NCBI RefSeq assembly: GCF_018598225.1 | Contig: NZ_JAHESF010000003.1 | Coordinates: 124,001 to 188,000, forward strand | Length of the DNA stretch: 64,000 bases | Source of the DNA: Chryseosolibacter histidinae | Lineage (GTDB): Bacteria; Bacteroidota; Bacteroidia; Cytophagales; Cyclobacteriaceae | Direction: 5' to 3' | In this document: piece by piece, positions 27,101 through 36,389 of the stretch | Layout of the letters: the number at the start of each line of letters is the position of its first letter | Numbering within the stretch: position 1 is the first letter of the stretch | Notes under the pieces: model-generated | The model's input: the letters and a program-made list of their open reading frames with translations, nothing else | Database searches by the model: none | What the model was told of the DNA's origin: nothing | Program-made: the position numbers and the translations under genes

Positions 27101-29875
27101 GTCATAATAACTGACAGCCCAAAGGTAGGTCGCTTCGCCCAGCACTTTCGTTTTGGTTCCTGTTACCTGCCCTGATACGAAATCAAAGGCCGAAGAACGC
27201 TGGCCGGTGATCTCATTGTTTTTATAGTTATAGGTCGCGTCATTGGTCAATACTTTAAAACCATAGTGATCGTAGTAAGTCACCGTGTGTACGTCAAGGT
27301 TACCTGGAATAAAGTTGGGGCTTGCAAAAACGGTATTGGTATATCCGTGAGCGGCGTTTGCATCGAATGTCTCGAAGAACTTCGTAGTGCTGACAAGACT
27401 GCTCATACCTTTTTGCGTCACCGCAGCATTGTGCGTATAAACGCCTGTCATGATCTGCCGGTTTAAGGAGTCGTATTTGGTAAACAACCATTGATTCGCG
27501 ATTCTTTGGTTGCCGTCTTGTGAGAAGACCAGTCTGTCGCGGTTATCATATACCATTCTCACTGAATCTGCCCCGGGAACCTGCTTAAGACATAGTCTTT
27601 TCCGTGGATCATACCGGTAGCGGAACGCCCACTTGCCAAGAAAAGTCTCCTTTTCTCCTGCAGACCTGTCAAAGTATTCCGACGATACTTTAGCGATGCG
27701 GCGTGCGGCCTCAGGGGGAAGCACACAAACAAGGCTTCCAAAGTCGTCATAGATGTAGTATGTGCTCGCATAGCTGCTGTCACTAAGGATCCCTCCATTT
27801 ACCTGTACCCTCTTCAGCACCGTGCGGCCTTCCTTATCAACGTATTCAATGACTTCATGCTGTTGCTCATCCTTGAGCTTATTTTTTCTGAGCTGATTCT
27901 TTCCATAATAGTTCCTTGCAGCTGATGTTCCTGCGTCTATTAATCCCAGCGGGTGAACAGCCGTTGGCGGGATATACGACCAGCATAAGACTTCTCCCGA
28001 ACCATTGAAATCATACGCACTTTTTATGGAATGATCATTAGATGAGTAACTATGTGCGTTATCGGGCTGCCATGATGATCCCGGCGCGCCTTGTTTGACA
28101 GGTCTGTTCAAAGGACTGGGCTCAAAAATAATTTTAGAATAAGGATACTGATCGGAAGGCAGCTCACCACCGGTTTGATAAAACTGGTATTGCTTGCCTG
28201 ACCTGTACTTTTCCTGTTCCGTTGCGGCTTGCGTGGCAGGGTCAGCCAGTGCGTTGATCTTGTACCATCCATTGGTTTCCGCTGACGTATACGGAAGATA
28301 TTTTAGCTCTTCCCTGCCAAACATATCATAGGCTACAGGCGTGACAACATCCTTCAGAGATGGCGCCCCTTGCGTAGTCACCGTTTGAATACCTCGGCCC
28401 AAGCCGTCAAAATAAGTGGTGGTCTCAACTTTCTGCCACGCCGTTAAACCGGAAGGCATTGTCTGAAAAGGCTGCTGCATGACAATCTCACGCACGTAAT
28501 TTTGATTATTCGGCGGAGCGCTGACAGTAACCGTAGCATCGCTGGTACGTGATTCTCCAAAGTTATCACGGGCTTCGAACCGGAATACATACGCGCCTTC
28601 CTTCATGTTGGTCAAGGCAAGGTCTGGCGTAGAGCTTCCAGCCATTGTAACCGTCGGTCCTGACACTTTTGTCCACGACCGGAAAACGATAGTGCCATCT
28701 GCATCCGTAGCAGAACCATGAAGGGTTGTTGAATTCTGCGGAAGCATAAGCGTTGCATTGGCGCCGGCACTGACGACGGGGGCAGCATTGACCGTTAATA
28801 CAAATGGTGTATTGGTGGTACTTTTACAATTTCCCGATGTTACCTCAACGGTATACGTTCCGGATTGTGCCGCAGTATACGATGAGCCGGTCGCGGTGGA
28901 GATATTGACACCGTTCCTTTTCCATTGGTACGTATAACCCGAGCCGGTTCCAACAGTCAGCGTTACCGAGCAAGTAGAACATATTGTTTGTGCTCCTGAT
29001 GGAGTGATGGTTGCATCAGGGCGCGGATTGACGGTCACTGAAATGGTATTGGAAGCAGCATTGCAGTTTCCGTTGGATGCCTCCAGGATATAAGTACCAC
29101 TTTCAGTAGCGGAAAAGCTCGTACCCTGCCCGAGCTCAACTCCTGCCCTGTACCAGCGATATGTATTTCCCCCAACAGGCGACTGAACCTGCAAGGTAAC
29201 ACTTTCGCCGGTGCAAATGGAGGTGCTTCCATTAGCCGCGATTACAGCGGAGGGATAAGAAAATACCGTGACAGTCACCGGATCAGAAAACCGGTAACAG
29301 CTACCATTGGATACCCATACACTGTAGTTGCCACTGAGCGTGGCCTGGAAGTAAGACTGATTCGCTCCGCTTACAGGGCTGCCATTTTTATACCATTGAT
29401 ACGTTTCGCCACTTTGATAACGGGTTGACAAATCGACATACCCACACCGCGCGAAACCGTTTTCTGAAGAAACAGAAACGTTGGAAGGCAGAGACGAAAT
29501 GGTAAAGCTCTCACCGGTCTGTACCAATGAGCAAGACCCCTTTCCGACCCACACAGCATAGCTACCCTCATTTTGTACACCAAAACTAAGCTGGCCGTTT
29601 CCCTGGACGGAAGCAATCGACTGGCCATTCTTATAGAGATAATAAGTCACATTGTCTTCATATGAATAAAGTGCAACCTCGGAGCCTGCACAGGAGCCTG
29701 TGTATAACTGGGGCTCCAGGAAATCACATTGAGCCCTGGCTGTCGATAAAGCCTGCATAACAATAAAGAAGAGCAGCGCTAAACGAAACCAGGAATTCGA
29801 CGTCAGAGGTATCCTAGGACTTGGTGAGGGCGCACAAAAATATTTCCGCAGGGAAAAGTGGGGTATACGGTTCAT
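24125..29875 (-). CDS. RHS-repeat protein with Ig/PKD-like N-terminus and C-terminal toxin-like tail
   Basis: A 1916-residue secreted protein. After a signal peptide (ending STARAQ) come several Cys-containing Ig-like repeats (residues about 50-360) and a PKD-like domain (about 365-450). A DUF6443-like segment (NYVREIVMQQPFQ) precedes long RHS/YD repeats. The RHS core ends with YDPTVARWITVDPLAE and NPIIFIDPDGM at about residue 1688. The last 229 residues are unrelated to the shell and carry GHGSLPDGHPHKTTPHIN, a His-rich motif that could be catalytic. RHS shells encapsulate and release such tails as toxins. The toxin type is not identified. A small downstream gene may be the immunity factor. 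Confidence 0.85.
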   Translation of the reverse strand: MNRIPHFSLRKYFCAPSPSPRIPLTSNSWFRLALLFFIVMQALSTARAQCDFLEPQLYTGSCAGSEVALYSYEDNVTYYLYKNGQSIASVQGNGQLSFGVQNEGSYAVWVGKGSCSLVQTGESFTISSLPSNVSVSSENGFARCGYVDLSTRYQSGETYQWYKNGSPVSGANQSYFQATLSGNYSVWVSNGSCYRFSDPVTVTVFSYPSAVIAANGSTSICTGESVTLQVQSPVGGNTYRWYRAGVELGQGTSFSATESGTYILEASNGNCNAASNTISVTVNPRPDATITPSGAQTICSTCSVTLTVGTGSGYTYQWKRNGVNISTATGSSYTAAQSGTYTVEVTSGNCKSTTNTPFVLTVNAAPVVSAGANATLMLPQNSTTLHGSATDADGTIVFRSWTKVSGPTVTMAGSSTPDLALTNMKEGAYVFRFEARDNFGESRTSDATVTVSAPPNNQNYVREIVMQQPFQTMPSGLTAWQKVETTTYFDGLGRGIQTVTTQGAPSLKDVVTPVAYDMFGREELKYLPYTSAETNGWYKINALADPATQAATEQEKYRSGKQYQFYQTGGELPSDQYPYSKIIFEPSPLNRPVKQGAPGSSWQPDNAHSYSSNDHSIKSAYDFNGSGEVLCWSYIPPTAVHPLGLIDAGTSAARNYYGKNQLRKNKLKDEQQHEVIEYVDKEGRTVLKRVQVNGGILSDSSYASTYYIYDDFGSLVCVLPPEAARRIAKVSSEYFDRSAGEKETFLGKWAFRYRYDPRKRLCLKQVPGADSVRMVYDNRDRLVFSQDGNQRIANQWLFTKYDSLNRQIMTGVYTHNAAVTQKGMSSLVSTTKFFETFDANAAHGYTNTVFASPNFIPGNLDVHTVTYYDHYGFKVLTNDATYNYKNNEITGQRSSAFDFVSGQVTGTKTKVLGEATYLWAVSYYDDKYRIVQSVTSNAVGGYDRATSILDFTGKVVLSKTTHQKAGSVARTVGRRFKYDHAGRLLKVWHHVNNAVDSVLLLENTYNDLGQLVTKKLHKIDSDAQYVTADPAVGQPGVVYGTEINSASYNSSQHTYIATKKVRLQPGFLVQPGNIFKGRIGYSQQDADAHNNAINGGMQHRQVLNYRYNIRGWLTRINNSDLSVTEGGPRDYFGMDLYYHETATGLSGYQPQYNGNISAMKWSSNLGLGITAPELGLAEPKENAYTFNYDTLNRLKSASFHTKASAWSASTAYHEKGLKYDLNGNIRTLNRTTTGGVSMDQLSYTYTGNQLQKVSDASGNAKGFTDGTNPGSDYVYDANGNLIVDRNKDIETITYNHLNLPDTVRKNSGDYIRYIYDAAGIKLRQEVYDVADVLKKKTDYSGEFFYENDTLKFINHEEGRVVMTGIVPEYQYHLKDHLGNVRMTFTTVREVDEYNATLESSHITEERANFSNYDNVFLSTASMYNHTVEANATRSVALNGANGKQVGLAKSLQIVPGDTINMKVFAKYFVPNPNGQPAVGTSIISAITGAFGLSANSTGPEYSAFESLSEIFETGWFIGPGEWEDDNAPKAYLNYILFDEDFVPYDMGWDQIDAHANSTSPHDTLRLQAVARKPGYAYIYFSNEDDEIIEVYFDDLNIGHVHSPVVQGDDYYPFGLTFNSYRQGNSIGQEYLYNGKERQDELSLEWLDYGARVYDPTVARWITVDPLAEISRRWSPYNYVYGNPIIFIDPDGMQSQRIQDFDGNWHSVQSDDVTNAYTSESDEGGEECPGGDCGGKKERAREATSHGLLSKKYWNWFMVYGFEYVVDELYPYAGSGELDYEAPTYQKMEDMALVYASGKILSMIRLPNMKSKIKAVKKGNDVVVRSYKEAQEVLFGAFPNAVKTVGSGPRSEQATSVLKKSFKMNANGSYHMDYKLDETGVLFGHGSLPDGHPHKTTPHINYMTPEGNKGTIYILRE

Positions 29876-29885
29876 GGCTGGGTCT

Positions 29886-32800
29886 TTATTGAACTTTGTA
29901 ATTGTATTCTATTTTCTTCACGATATTCCGGGCGGCATCTTTGACCAATACGAGTCTGCCCAAACCGTCATATTCATAAAAAGTTGTGAGGTTGTTTGCA
30001 TCTGTCATGCTGGTGACTGCTGTTGCAGGATCATAAGTATAAGTGGTCATCTGCGCACCGACGGGATATAACCGGAGCTCGTCGATGAGGCCACTTCCCG
30101 ATACAGAAAGCATGGTCCCGGTCAATTGAACCTGGTGTTCATAATGTGTCCATCCATTCAATGATCTCCCTGTCCTGGTAGTTACTGTGCCGCCACCGAT
30201 CGAATAACTGCCATTTTTGCTCCAATAAGAGACAACATAGCGGGCCGAAGTTGGAAGATTGGTCTTGCTGATAGCGCCATTCGAAAGCTGGTAACAGCTC
30301 CTGCCGGTTAATGCGTCCGTGCTATTGCGGACAGTGTTGTTAATGGTCCAGTTTCCGGTTCCATCACCCTCGAAAGAGGTGAAGGCCACATCCCGGTTCA
30401 GGGCATTGACCACAGCAACGGGAAACTGCATGTTGTAATCCCAGATCACCGACTGGATCACATCATCTTTCTTTGCCTGCTCGGCGATAAATCCCTTCTC
30501 GCTATAGTGCCTGAAAATCACTGACTCTTTGAACAGCGATGGAGAGCGGTTAAAAGATGCAGCGTTGAATGCCGGCACGCTGGACGCTGGCACCGGCGTT
30601 GCGCTTTCAAAATCATCAATAGACGATTTCCTGATACCACTGCTAACCTCCTGATAGTTATTGATGCGCCCTCCGACCAGATACTCTGCAGTTCCTTTTG
30701 TCTTCCAGATTTCTTCGGAAACCGGCAACGCAAGCATATTTTCCTGGACCATACTTACGGCCACGGGAACTGTATACTCGTAAGGATAATGCAGGCGCTG
30801 CGTTGTTAATTCACCTTTACTGTTGCTGGTAGTGGTAGTTTTTAAGTTATAATGATCGTCACGCGTGTACAGTATTTCCGTTGTGAGTTTTTCGGTGCCA
30901 CTGTATTCTGTAATCAGGGTTCGGGAAAGATCCTTCCTTCCGGTGTTAGGCACAAAACTGTTTCCCAGGAAATAAATGGGTCTTACCACCTGTTGCCAGA
31001 ACAACCGCATGTCCAGGGGCGGCCCGCCAGGACAGGGAGCAAAATTTAGCTCATATTTAACAGGCACAAGACTGATAGACCGGAAATTATCATAACGCTG
31101 CGGTGAAGTATAATAGTTATCCTGAGTGATCACATAGTCATTGCGGGTAACCTTCAGCGTGTCTAAGTTTTTATCAAGGATGATCTCCTTTCTCAACTGC
31201 CCATAACCATAGTCGAGATAATCGGGGGGCGTATAAGGGAAATTGATCTGTTCGGGAAGCGGGCTCTCTACATAAGAATCAAAGTAGCGGATGATCATTC
31301 CATTAGATACGCCGTTATTCGTGAATTTCTCCACCACTCTTGAATAATTCACCGGGCTTCCGTTGATCATGGCGAGGGACTGAACAGCTGAGCTGGACCT
31401 TACAATGGCATTCGGTATACCGCCATTATCAAAATAAAGTTGTATTCCATCAGCTGACCATGAATCACACGTTAATCGGTCATCGTAATATACGCCATGG
31501 GTGTAAACAGGGTAAGTACCTAACCCACCCGCGGTCGATGTCCCATCTTCCTTCACATAATCATACAACCTGGACGTAACGGGAGTTGATTTTATTCCGT
31601 CATAGTCCCGGATAGCCTTAACACGCAAGCCTCCCACATAGGGACGGTAATCATTGATCACCGTCGAATCCGGGTTCTGTTCCCTGATCTCGGTCCATTC
31701 CAAAGAAACATAATCCTGGAAATTTGTTACGCCCTGGGTCTGAAGGTGGCAGGTATACGTACCCGGCGCAAGGTTCAGCAGCGAAAATTCGTGATAAACG
31801 CTGAGATCCTGGGTGAACGGGATCTGCTGTGTAGTGACAGGGGTATTCGAATTGTTTCTGATCTCTGCAATGAGCTTGCAATTATTCACATCGGCACAGG
31901 CGTAGCTTCCTGGATAAAAGCTGATAGAAAATTTCGTGTACGACCCGGGGTCGCCGTTAAAAGTAAAACTTTCACTTCCCGGGGTTGTATTGCTGCAAGC
32001 AATACTGAGCGACCCATTGACATGCGTATGCTTCAATGTGATATCACGCCTGAGCCGGAAATCATCCGCCACGTTGGCTTCCATTTCAAATTCAGTGTAC
32101 CCGCCTGTAGGGTAGGTCATTCTGGACAGCGAACCGTATTTGACACGTTCTGTATGCACCTCACGGTTCCCACCAGGCAGCTCTCTATAGCTCGAGATCT
32201 TAAAGTATTCATGTGGTATTAATCCGCCGGGATTGTTGTTATAAAATCCCCAGTGGTCCTGCTGGAAACTTAACCGGTTGGGTAATGCCGCGGGCGATAT
32301 ACCAGACTCCGTGAAATAATCAAAGGTATAACCCCTGGATTCTTCTGCCCCGCTGAATGGCACTACTTTTGACAACGTCAACCGGTTTAAGGAATAGTTG
32401 TGGTGCAGATTATAGCCCCGGGTTGTAACGCCGTCGGTAATGGTGATTTGTTTTAAACGATATAATCCCATTCCCAAACCAGTCTGAGGCAGATCGGTTC
32501 GTTGTGTTTCATCATATATAAAATTCACGGTCACCTTATTCGGATAAATGATCTTCTTTACCCGTTTTCCCTCGATGTCTACCTCAGATCCGCCTCCTGA
32601 CCTCGTTCCGGGGAAAGGAACTATTCCAATCGTCTCTGAAGCCGACAGGGACGGGATATATCGATATTTTTCCTGGTCGTATTGGATCTCAATACTGTCT
32701 GTAGAAAAAGGAGCGATCACCTTGGTCAGATACCAGGAAGAGACGAATGAATTAAAGACACCATACCCCATTGGGTTCCGGGTGATCTCCATTTCATCGA

Positions 32801-33539
32801 AAATATATTTTACGCCCTGCTCATCAGTGATAGTAAACTTTTTAAAATTAACAGAAGCTGACATAGGCGTGGCTCCCATTTCACTTTCTACCCTGATCTT
32901 GCTCGGGGTGAGCATCAGAAAATCTCCGTTTTTGCCAAACATGAATTTTCCGCTCTGCCCATTGAAGTTAAAATTGAAAACATCGTTCTGGGAATCGATC
33001 TCATTGACGTTCATTCGCAGATAAGTGGTGGCTCCATTATACCGGTTCCCCTCCGTCTCATCTGGTATAGAGGGCCTGTTTACAAAACCATAAACTGGTA
33101 TTTCGTCGGCAATACCCCGTTGCGTACGGGTTATAACCCCTCCGGCATTCAGCGCAAACCCGATCCCCACGTTAGAGGCAACTTCGTCCACTTTAATGCC
33201 TCCAGCATGATAATCAAGGCTGATCGACATACCCAGCGTATTATCGGGGTTGCTATAGGAATAAATAGGGACACTTATTTGCGGAATACCAGTAGTGTAT
33301 CCAACTGGTACATCACCAAATTTGCCAAGAGAGGCGGCATTCGGTGAAGGCGGTGTAAAATTATTAAGAGATGGGTTGGGATTGGCGTTGCCATTTTGTG
33401 CACACGCAGGGCCGGCCATCCAACAAAACTGACCTAGAAGAAAAGATAACCCAAAGATAACGGTTCTTTTTCGAATGACTGAGGCATTTACTGTGCTTAT
33501 GAAGAAGCACCGCGAACGCGCAATTTGTTTCTGTTCCAT
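29886..33539 (-). CDS. RHS-family companion protein
   Basis: A 1217-residue protein with a signal peptide (about residues 20-47, ending CAQN). The N-terminal PNAASLGKFGDVPVGYTTG then PQISVPIYS resembles the start of Bacteroidota RHS companion proteins. Long beta-rich regions follow, and the protein ends with YD/RHS repeats (YTYDPATAVTSMTDANNLTTFYEYDGLGRLVLVKD). It ends 10 bases before the toxin-bearing RHS gene and is surely co-transcribed. Such pairs probably build one large shell. It has no variable toxin tail itself. Confidence 0.8.
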   Translation of the reverse strand: MEQKQIARSRCFFISTVNASVIRKRTVIFGLSFLLGQFCWMAGPACAQNGNANPNPSLNNFTPPSPNAASLGKFGDVPVGYTTGIPQISVPIYSYSNPDNTLGMSISLDYHAGGIKVDEVASNVGIGFALNAGGVITRTQRGIADEIPVYGFVNRPSIPDETEGNRYNGATTYLRMNVNEIDSQNDVFNFNFNGQSGKFMFGKNGDFLMLTPSKIRVESEMGATPMSASVNFKKFTITDEQGVKYIFDEMEITRNPMGYGVFNSFVSSWYLTKVIAPFSTDSIEIQYDQEKYRYIPSLSASETIGIVPFPGTRSGGGSEVDIEGKRVKKIIYPNKVTVNFIYDETQRTDLPQTGLGMGLYRLKQITITDGVTTRGYNLHHNYSLNRLTLSKVVPFSGAEESRGYTFDYFTESGISPAALPNRLSFQQDHWGFYNNNPGGLIPHEYFKISSYRELPGGNREVHTERVKYGSLSRMTYPTGGYTEFEMEANVADDFRLRRDITLKHTHVNGSLSIACSNTTPGSESFTFNGDPGSYTKFSISFYPGSYACADVNNCKLIAEIRNNSNTPVTTQQIPFTQDLSVYHEFSLLNLAPGTYTCHLQTQGVTNFQDYVSLEWTEIREQNPDSTVINDYRPYVGGLRVKAIRDYDGIKSTPVTSRLYDYVKEDGTSTAGGLGTYPVYTHGVYYDDRLTCDSWSADGIQLYFDNGGIPNAIVRSSSAVQSLAMINGSPVNYSRVVEKFTNNGVSNGMIIRYFDSYVESPLPEQINFPYTPPDYLDYGYGQLRKEIILDKNLDTLKVTRNDYVITQDNYYTSPQRYDNFRSISLVPVKYELNFAPCPGGPPLDMRLFWQQVVRPIYFLGNSFVPNTGRKDLSRTLITEYSGTEKLTTEILYTRDDHYNLKTTTTSNSKGELTTQRLHYPYEYTVPVAVSMVQENMLALPVSEEIWKTKGTAEYLVGGRINNYQEVSSGIRKSSIDDFESATPVPASSVPAFNAASFNRSPSLFKESVIFRHYSEKGFIAEQAKKDDVIQSVIWDYNMQFPVAVVNALNRDVAFTSFEGDGTGNWTINNTVRNSTDALTGRSCYQLSNGAISKTNLPTSARYVVSYWSKNGSYSIGGGTVTTRTGRSLNGWTHYEHQVQLTGTMLSVSGSGLIDELRLYPVGAQMTTYTYDPATAVTSMTDANNLTTFYEYDGLGRLVLVKDAARNIVKKIEYNYKVQ

Positions 33540-34083
33540 AAAATATTGAAGACTAGTGGGACTTTATTTTATCGCATGATAGTTTTTATTTGTTTATCGA
33601 CCTCTTCGGTGCTCATCCAACGCAAGGCCAGGATGCCAGAGCTTGGCAAAAATATTAGGGATGAAAGACAACTTGTGTCAATTTTGGATTGAATAGAAAG
33701 TTTCCACTCATGATAATCTTGCGAGGGCAACGTTATGGCTAAAGCAACAAAACTAGCTGATATAAAAAGCTTTAACAATACAACGCAGAAAAAAAAGCCA
33801 CACTTTATCCTTCGGTGTGCTAAACAACGCCTGGCTTAATCGCGATAGGCAGGCAATAACTGTCTCAAATGTGCACGATGGGGCTGTAACGGCGCCTATT
33901 ATTTTGATCCACGCTGATGAACAAATGGCTTTCATGCGTATACAATTGGCAACTGACAACTTTTTCAATACCGGAAAAACCTCTATTATGTTAGTGACGG
34001 CAAAACGGCGTGGAATTTGCCTTTACCAGATGGATGGCATTACCGATTGTGTTGAGCCTAATCATTGACAGAATAAATTAAGA
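33540..34083. other. Intergenic region with possible gene remnant
   Basis: No intact gene is supported here. A plus-strand frame at 33971-34065 reads YRKNLYYVSDGKTAWNLPL then PDGWHYRLC and stops, with a stop codon also upstream. It has a protein-like composition and could be the tail of a lost gene, but I cannot name it. A minus-strand frame at 33569-33778 (69 residues with a hydrophobic start) is also possible but unsupported. Confidence 0.3.
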
Positions 34084-34728
34084 ATGAAAAACCCGTTATT
34101 AATTCTCTTGATAGTCATAAGTTGCGGTTGTCAGACTAAAAAAGCCGAGTCAATAAACCACCGCGATCAAAAACCTTGCTTTGATGCAAAAAGATTTGGA
34201 CTTGAGCCTCTTTCCGGGAAAGGTGAATCGACGCACATTCGCATCTGGTATCGGCATTCTTTTTTAAACATTATTCCGATGATCTCCATGAGGCGCTCAT
34301 CGAAGCAAGAATGGAGTGCTGAATTACTGGTAGTTACTGTCGGCCTTCGCAATGATAGTATGCTCGTAGAAGAAGTCAAACGAAAAAAGCTTACGTCGAA
34401 AACAAATTGGAAAAAGCTGCATAATAAACTGGATAGCCTTAAAATATACACCCTTCCAGATATGGATGCCATACCTGGCCTTGAAGATGGCTGGACAGAT
34501 GGATCGAGTTATCACGTAGAGCTACAGCATAAAAATTCCTGCTATTCGTACCGGTATCACCTTCCGGAAAAATTTCAAAAGGAGTTCTGGCAAGCAAAAC
34601 ATATGGTTGAAATACTGCAGGAACTAGAACGAGCGTTTGGTATGCCTTGGCAATTGGAGGGATACGCAGCCGTAGAAAAATTTTGGGCGATGGTTAAAGA
34701 TCCTTCCCTCGAACCTGAACGTCCGTGA
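34084..34728 (+). CDS. Hypothetical lipoprotein
   Basis: A 214-residue protein with a lipoprotein signal (MKNPLLILLIVISCGCQTKK). The mature part has a DSMLVEEVKRKKLTSKTNWKKLHNKLDSLKIYTLPDM segment and is otherwise unassigned. It is followed after 21 bases by the GTG start of the next gene, so the two may be co-expressed. Confidence 0.55.
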   Translation: MKNPLLILLIVISCGCQTKKAESINHRDQKPCFDAKRFGLEPLSGKGESTHIRIWYRHSFLNIIPMISMRRSSKQEWSAELLVVTVGLRNDSMLVEEVKRKKLTSKTNWKKLHNKLDSLKIYTLPDMDAIPGLEDGWTDGSSYHVELQHKNSCYSYRYHLPEKFQKEFWQAKHMVEILQELERAFGMPWQLEGYAAVEKFWAMVKDPSLEPERP

Positions 34729-34749
34729 CATAGTCAAACAGCATAGCAA

Positions 34750-35322
34750 GTGATCCACTCCACTGGAATTAGAATCAACGACTTTTACATCCCACCATTT
34801 ACCGTGGTCAAAGGGGACATTGTAATAATACAATTACCTAACGGCACATATTTCACAGAACTTTTTTTCAGACTGGTTGACATATTGACCGGAAAAGAGC
34901 AAAATAGCAATGTTCAGATTGAAGAAAGCTTTAGGTTCGCCAGGCCCATAATAGATGATAGATGGCGTCTAACTAGAATTCTTAAGCCACTAACCGTTCA
35001 GCGATACATCAAAATAGCAGTAAACCCGGCTGGCGAGCTCCCACAAAAGATTTACGAATTGATGGGAGCCGAACCAAGCCGCAAAATAAACACGCTTGCC
35101 GGAACCCCAAGAAAGCTATTGACGGTGGCCGCAACCTTTTCCTGGACAAACAACATTATCTTTGAGCTTACCGGAGTTGATCCGGTAGGTGGACAGAAAG
35201 TATATAACTTAGTTAAAAGTCACATCGGGAGTAACGGTGCTGCCATCCTGATCGATAGTTATGACGACTTTAAAGAAGATTGCACAAAATTTATAAAATC
35301 TAAAGCTGTCAATTCGGAATAA
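34750..35322 (+). CDS. Hypothetical protein, 190 residues
   Basis: GTG start at 34750; no better upstream ATG is in frame. The N-terminus FYIPPFTVVKGDIVIIQLPNG recalls the first strands of an ABC-type ATPase, but a Walker A motif is missing (FTELFFRLVDILTG), so that resemblance may be a decayed or chance one. The remainder is helical with LTVAATFSWTNNIIFELTGVDPVGGQKVY. Family and function not recognised. Confidence 0.5.
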   Translation: MIHSTGIRINDFYIPPFTVVKGDIVIIQLPNGTYFTELFFRLVDILTGKEQNSNVQIEESFRFARPIIDDRWRLTRILKPLTVQRYIKIAVNPAGELPQKIYELMGAEPSRKINTLAGTPRKLLTVAATFSWTNNIIFELTGVDPVGGQKVYNLVKSHIGSNGAAILIDSYDDFKEDCTKFIKSKAVNSE

Positions 35323-35364
35323 AATCAGCACCATTGGCGAAGGGGAAATTGTAAATTGAAAATA

Positions 35365-35490
35365 ATGACGGATGAGGAAATTAAAGCCTACTTCGAGAAA
35401 GTCGGCGAAAACATTAAAACGTTTGGTTACCATCTGACTTACGTTTTTGGCAAAGACACGCCCTCCTTCTGTTATTCGACTGGCATTTAA
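35365..35490 (+). pseudogene. Truncated DUF4262 protein
   Basis: A 41-codon frame reads MTDEEIKAYFEKVGENIKTF then GYHLTYVFGKDTPSFCYSTG, matching the N-terminus of DUF4262 proteins (G-W/Y-H-x-x-x-V-F plus P-x-F-x-Y-T/S-x-G). It stops immediately after the conserved Y-S-T-G, at about a quarter of normal length, so it is a fragment. Confidence 0.55.
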
Positions 35491-35525
35491 AAATTTTAAC
35501 ATCCTGGAAATATTCAGATTCTTTT

Positions 35526-35903
35526 ATGACTACGGCGAAAGATATTAGTACCGGAAAAGACAAGGTCATCAAATGGATCGGGTTTGATGCATGTAACGAC
35601 AGCGATATCTTTGAGATTGACGATCTGCTCAAACCATCATTCGATTTCTGGGACAAACTCGAAACTCAATGTATGGCCGCTTGCTGTGGAATTGACGCCT
35701 ACTCATTTTGGGAAGAAGACATAAGAAATGCAATCAAAGGGTGTGACAAGCCCCAACTAACCAGCACTCTCAAATACACCAAAGCAGAAATCCTACAATC
35801 AAACCGAACAGTGGTATCATCAAGCAGATTGAATAACCTTTTTCACAAACATGTTTTCATCCAACTCATAGACCATATTTTGAGGAGCATTGACGGCGAT
35901 TAA
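35526..35903 (+). CDS. Hypothetical protein, DUF6331-like
   Basis: A 125-residue cytosolic protein. The segment FWDKLETQCMAACCGIDAYSFW, followed by a helix and later RTVVSSSRLNNLFHKHVFIQLIDHI, resembles DUF6331 proteins, in which A-C-C-G-I-D-A-x-x-F is the core motif. The assignment is from memory of that pattern and is tentative. Function unknown. It follows the DUF4262 fragment by 35 bases. Confidence 0.5.
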   Translation: MTTAKDISTGKDKVIKWIGFDACNDSDIFEIDDLLKPSFDFWDKLETQCMAACCGIDAYSFWEEDIRNAIKGCDKPQLTSTLKYTKAEILQSNRTVVSSSRLNNLFHKHVFIQLIDHILRSIDGD

Positions 35904-35956
35904 ATCGCCATAGCTAAGGCACCTTTATTTGTGAAGCCGAAGCCACCAAGCAATCT

Positions 35957-36289
35957 TCAAATCAGTTTATAGCGTTCCAACGCGTCCATCCAGATTAATT
36001 TTTTATTTAGCCCAATAGTTTTTGTCACGATTGCCCGGAGTACACTTTGGTCTATGATTTCATCATTAAAGATTTTTTTGAAAACCATGGAGTCCTCTTC
36101 GTCCAGCGGAATGGCCCCTTTCGCCAACGTACAACAACCGTATCCGTCAAAGGAAATTCTCTTTAAGCAAATCTGATCTTTTCCAACGTTGTCAAAATCC
36201 AAAAATACGCAACCGTCCAAATAACCTAAATAATAGTCAGCCGGTCGGGAAGCCGGCATTGTTGTAACAAAAAAATCTCGACCTGTCAT
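35957..36289 (-). CDS. Hypothetical protein, about 110 residues
   Basis: The ATG at 36289 is chosen over an in-frame TTG at 36337. The protein (TGRDFFVTTMPASRP, GYLDGCVFLDFDNVGKDQICLKRISFDGYGCCTL) is compact with strand-rich character and several Cys. No family is recognised. It is convergent with the DUF6331-like gene and 100 bases downstream of the metalloprotease gene. Confidence 0.45.
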   Translation of the reverse strand: MTGRDFFVTTMPASRPADYYLGYLDGCVFLDFDNVGKDQICLKRISFDGYGCCTLAKGAIPLDEEDSMVFKKIFNDEIIDQSVLRAIVTKTIGLNKKLIWMDALERYKLI

Positions 36290-36389
36290 AAGAGCATTGT
36301 ATCTAAAGTTTGCATATAAGACGTACCCGCAGACCAAATTAATAATAAGTCGTCAAACGCTGCGGGCATGAACTATATGTTTCATCCAT

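Noticed and set aside
33753-33968. Minus-strand frame of about 70 residues opposite the possible remnant
   Set aside because: Cys-rich, no family resemblance, and overlaps the plus-strand remnant; it looks like a shadow.
34750-35322. ABC-type ATPase call for the 190-residue protein
   Set aside because: The opening resembles an ABC start but there is no Walker A, Q-loop or signature motif, so only a hypothetical call is supported.
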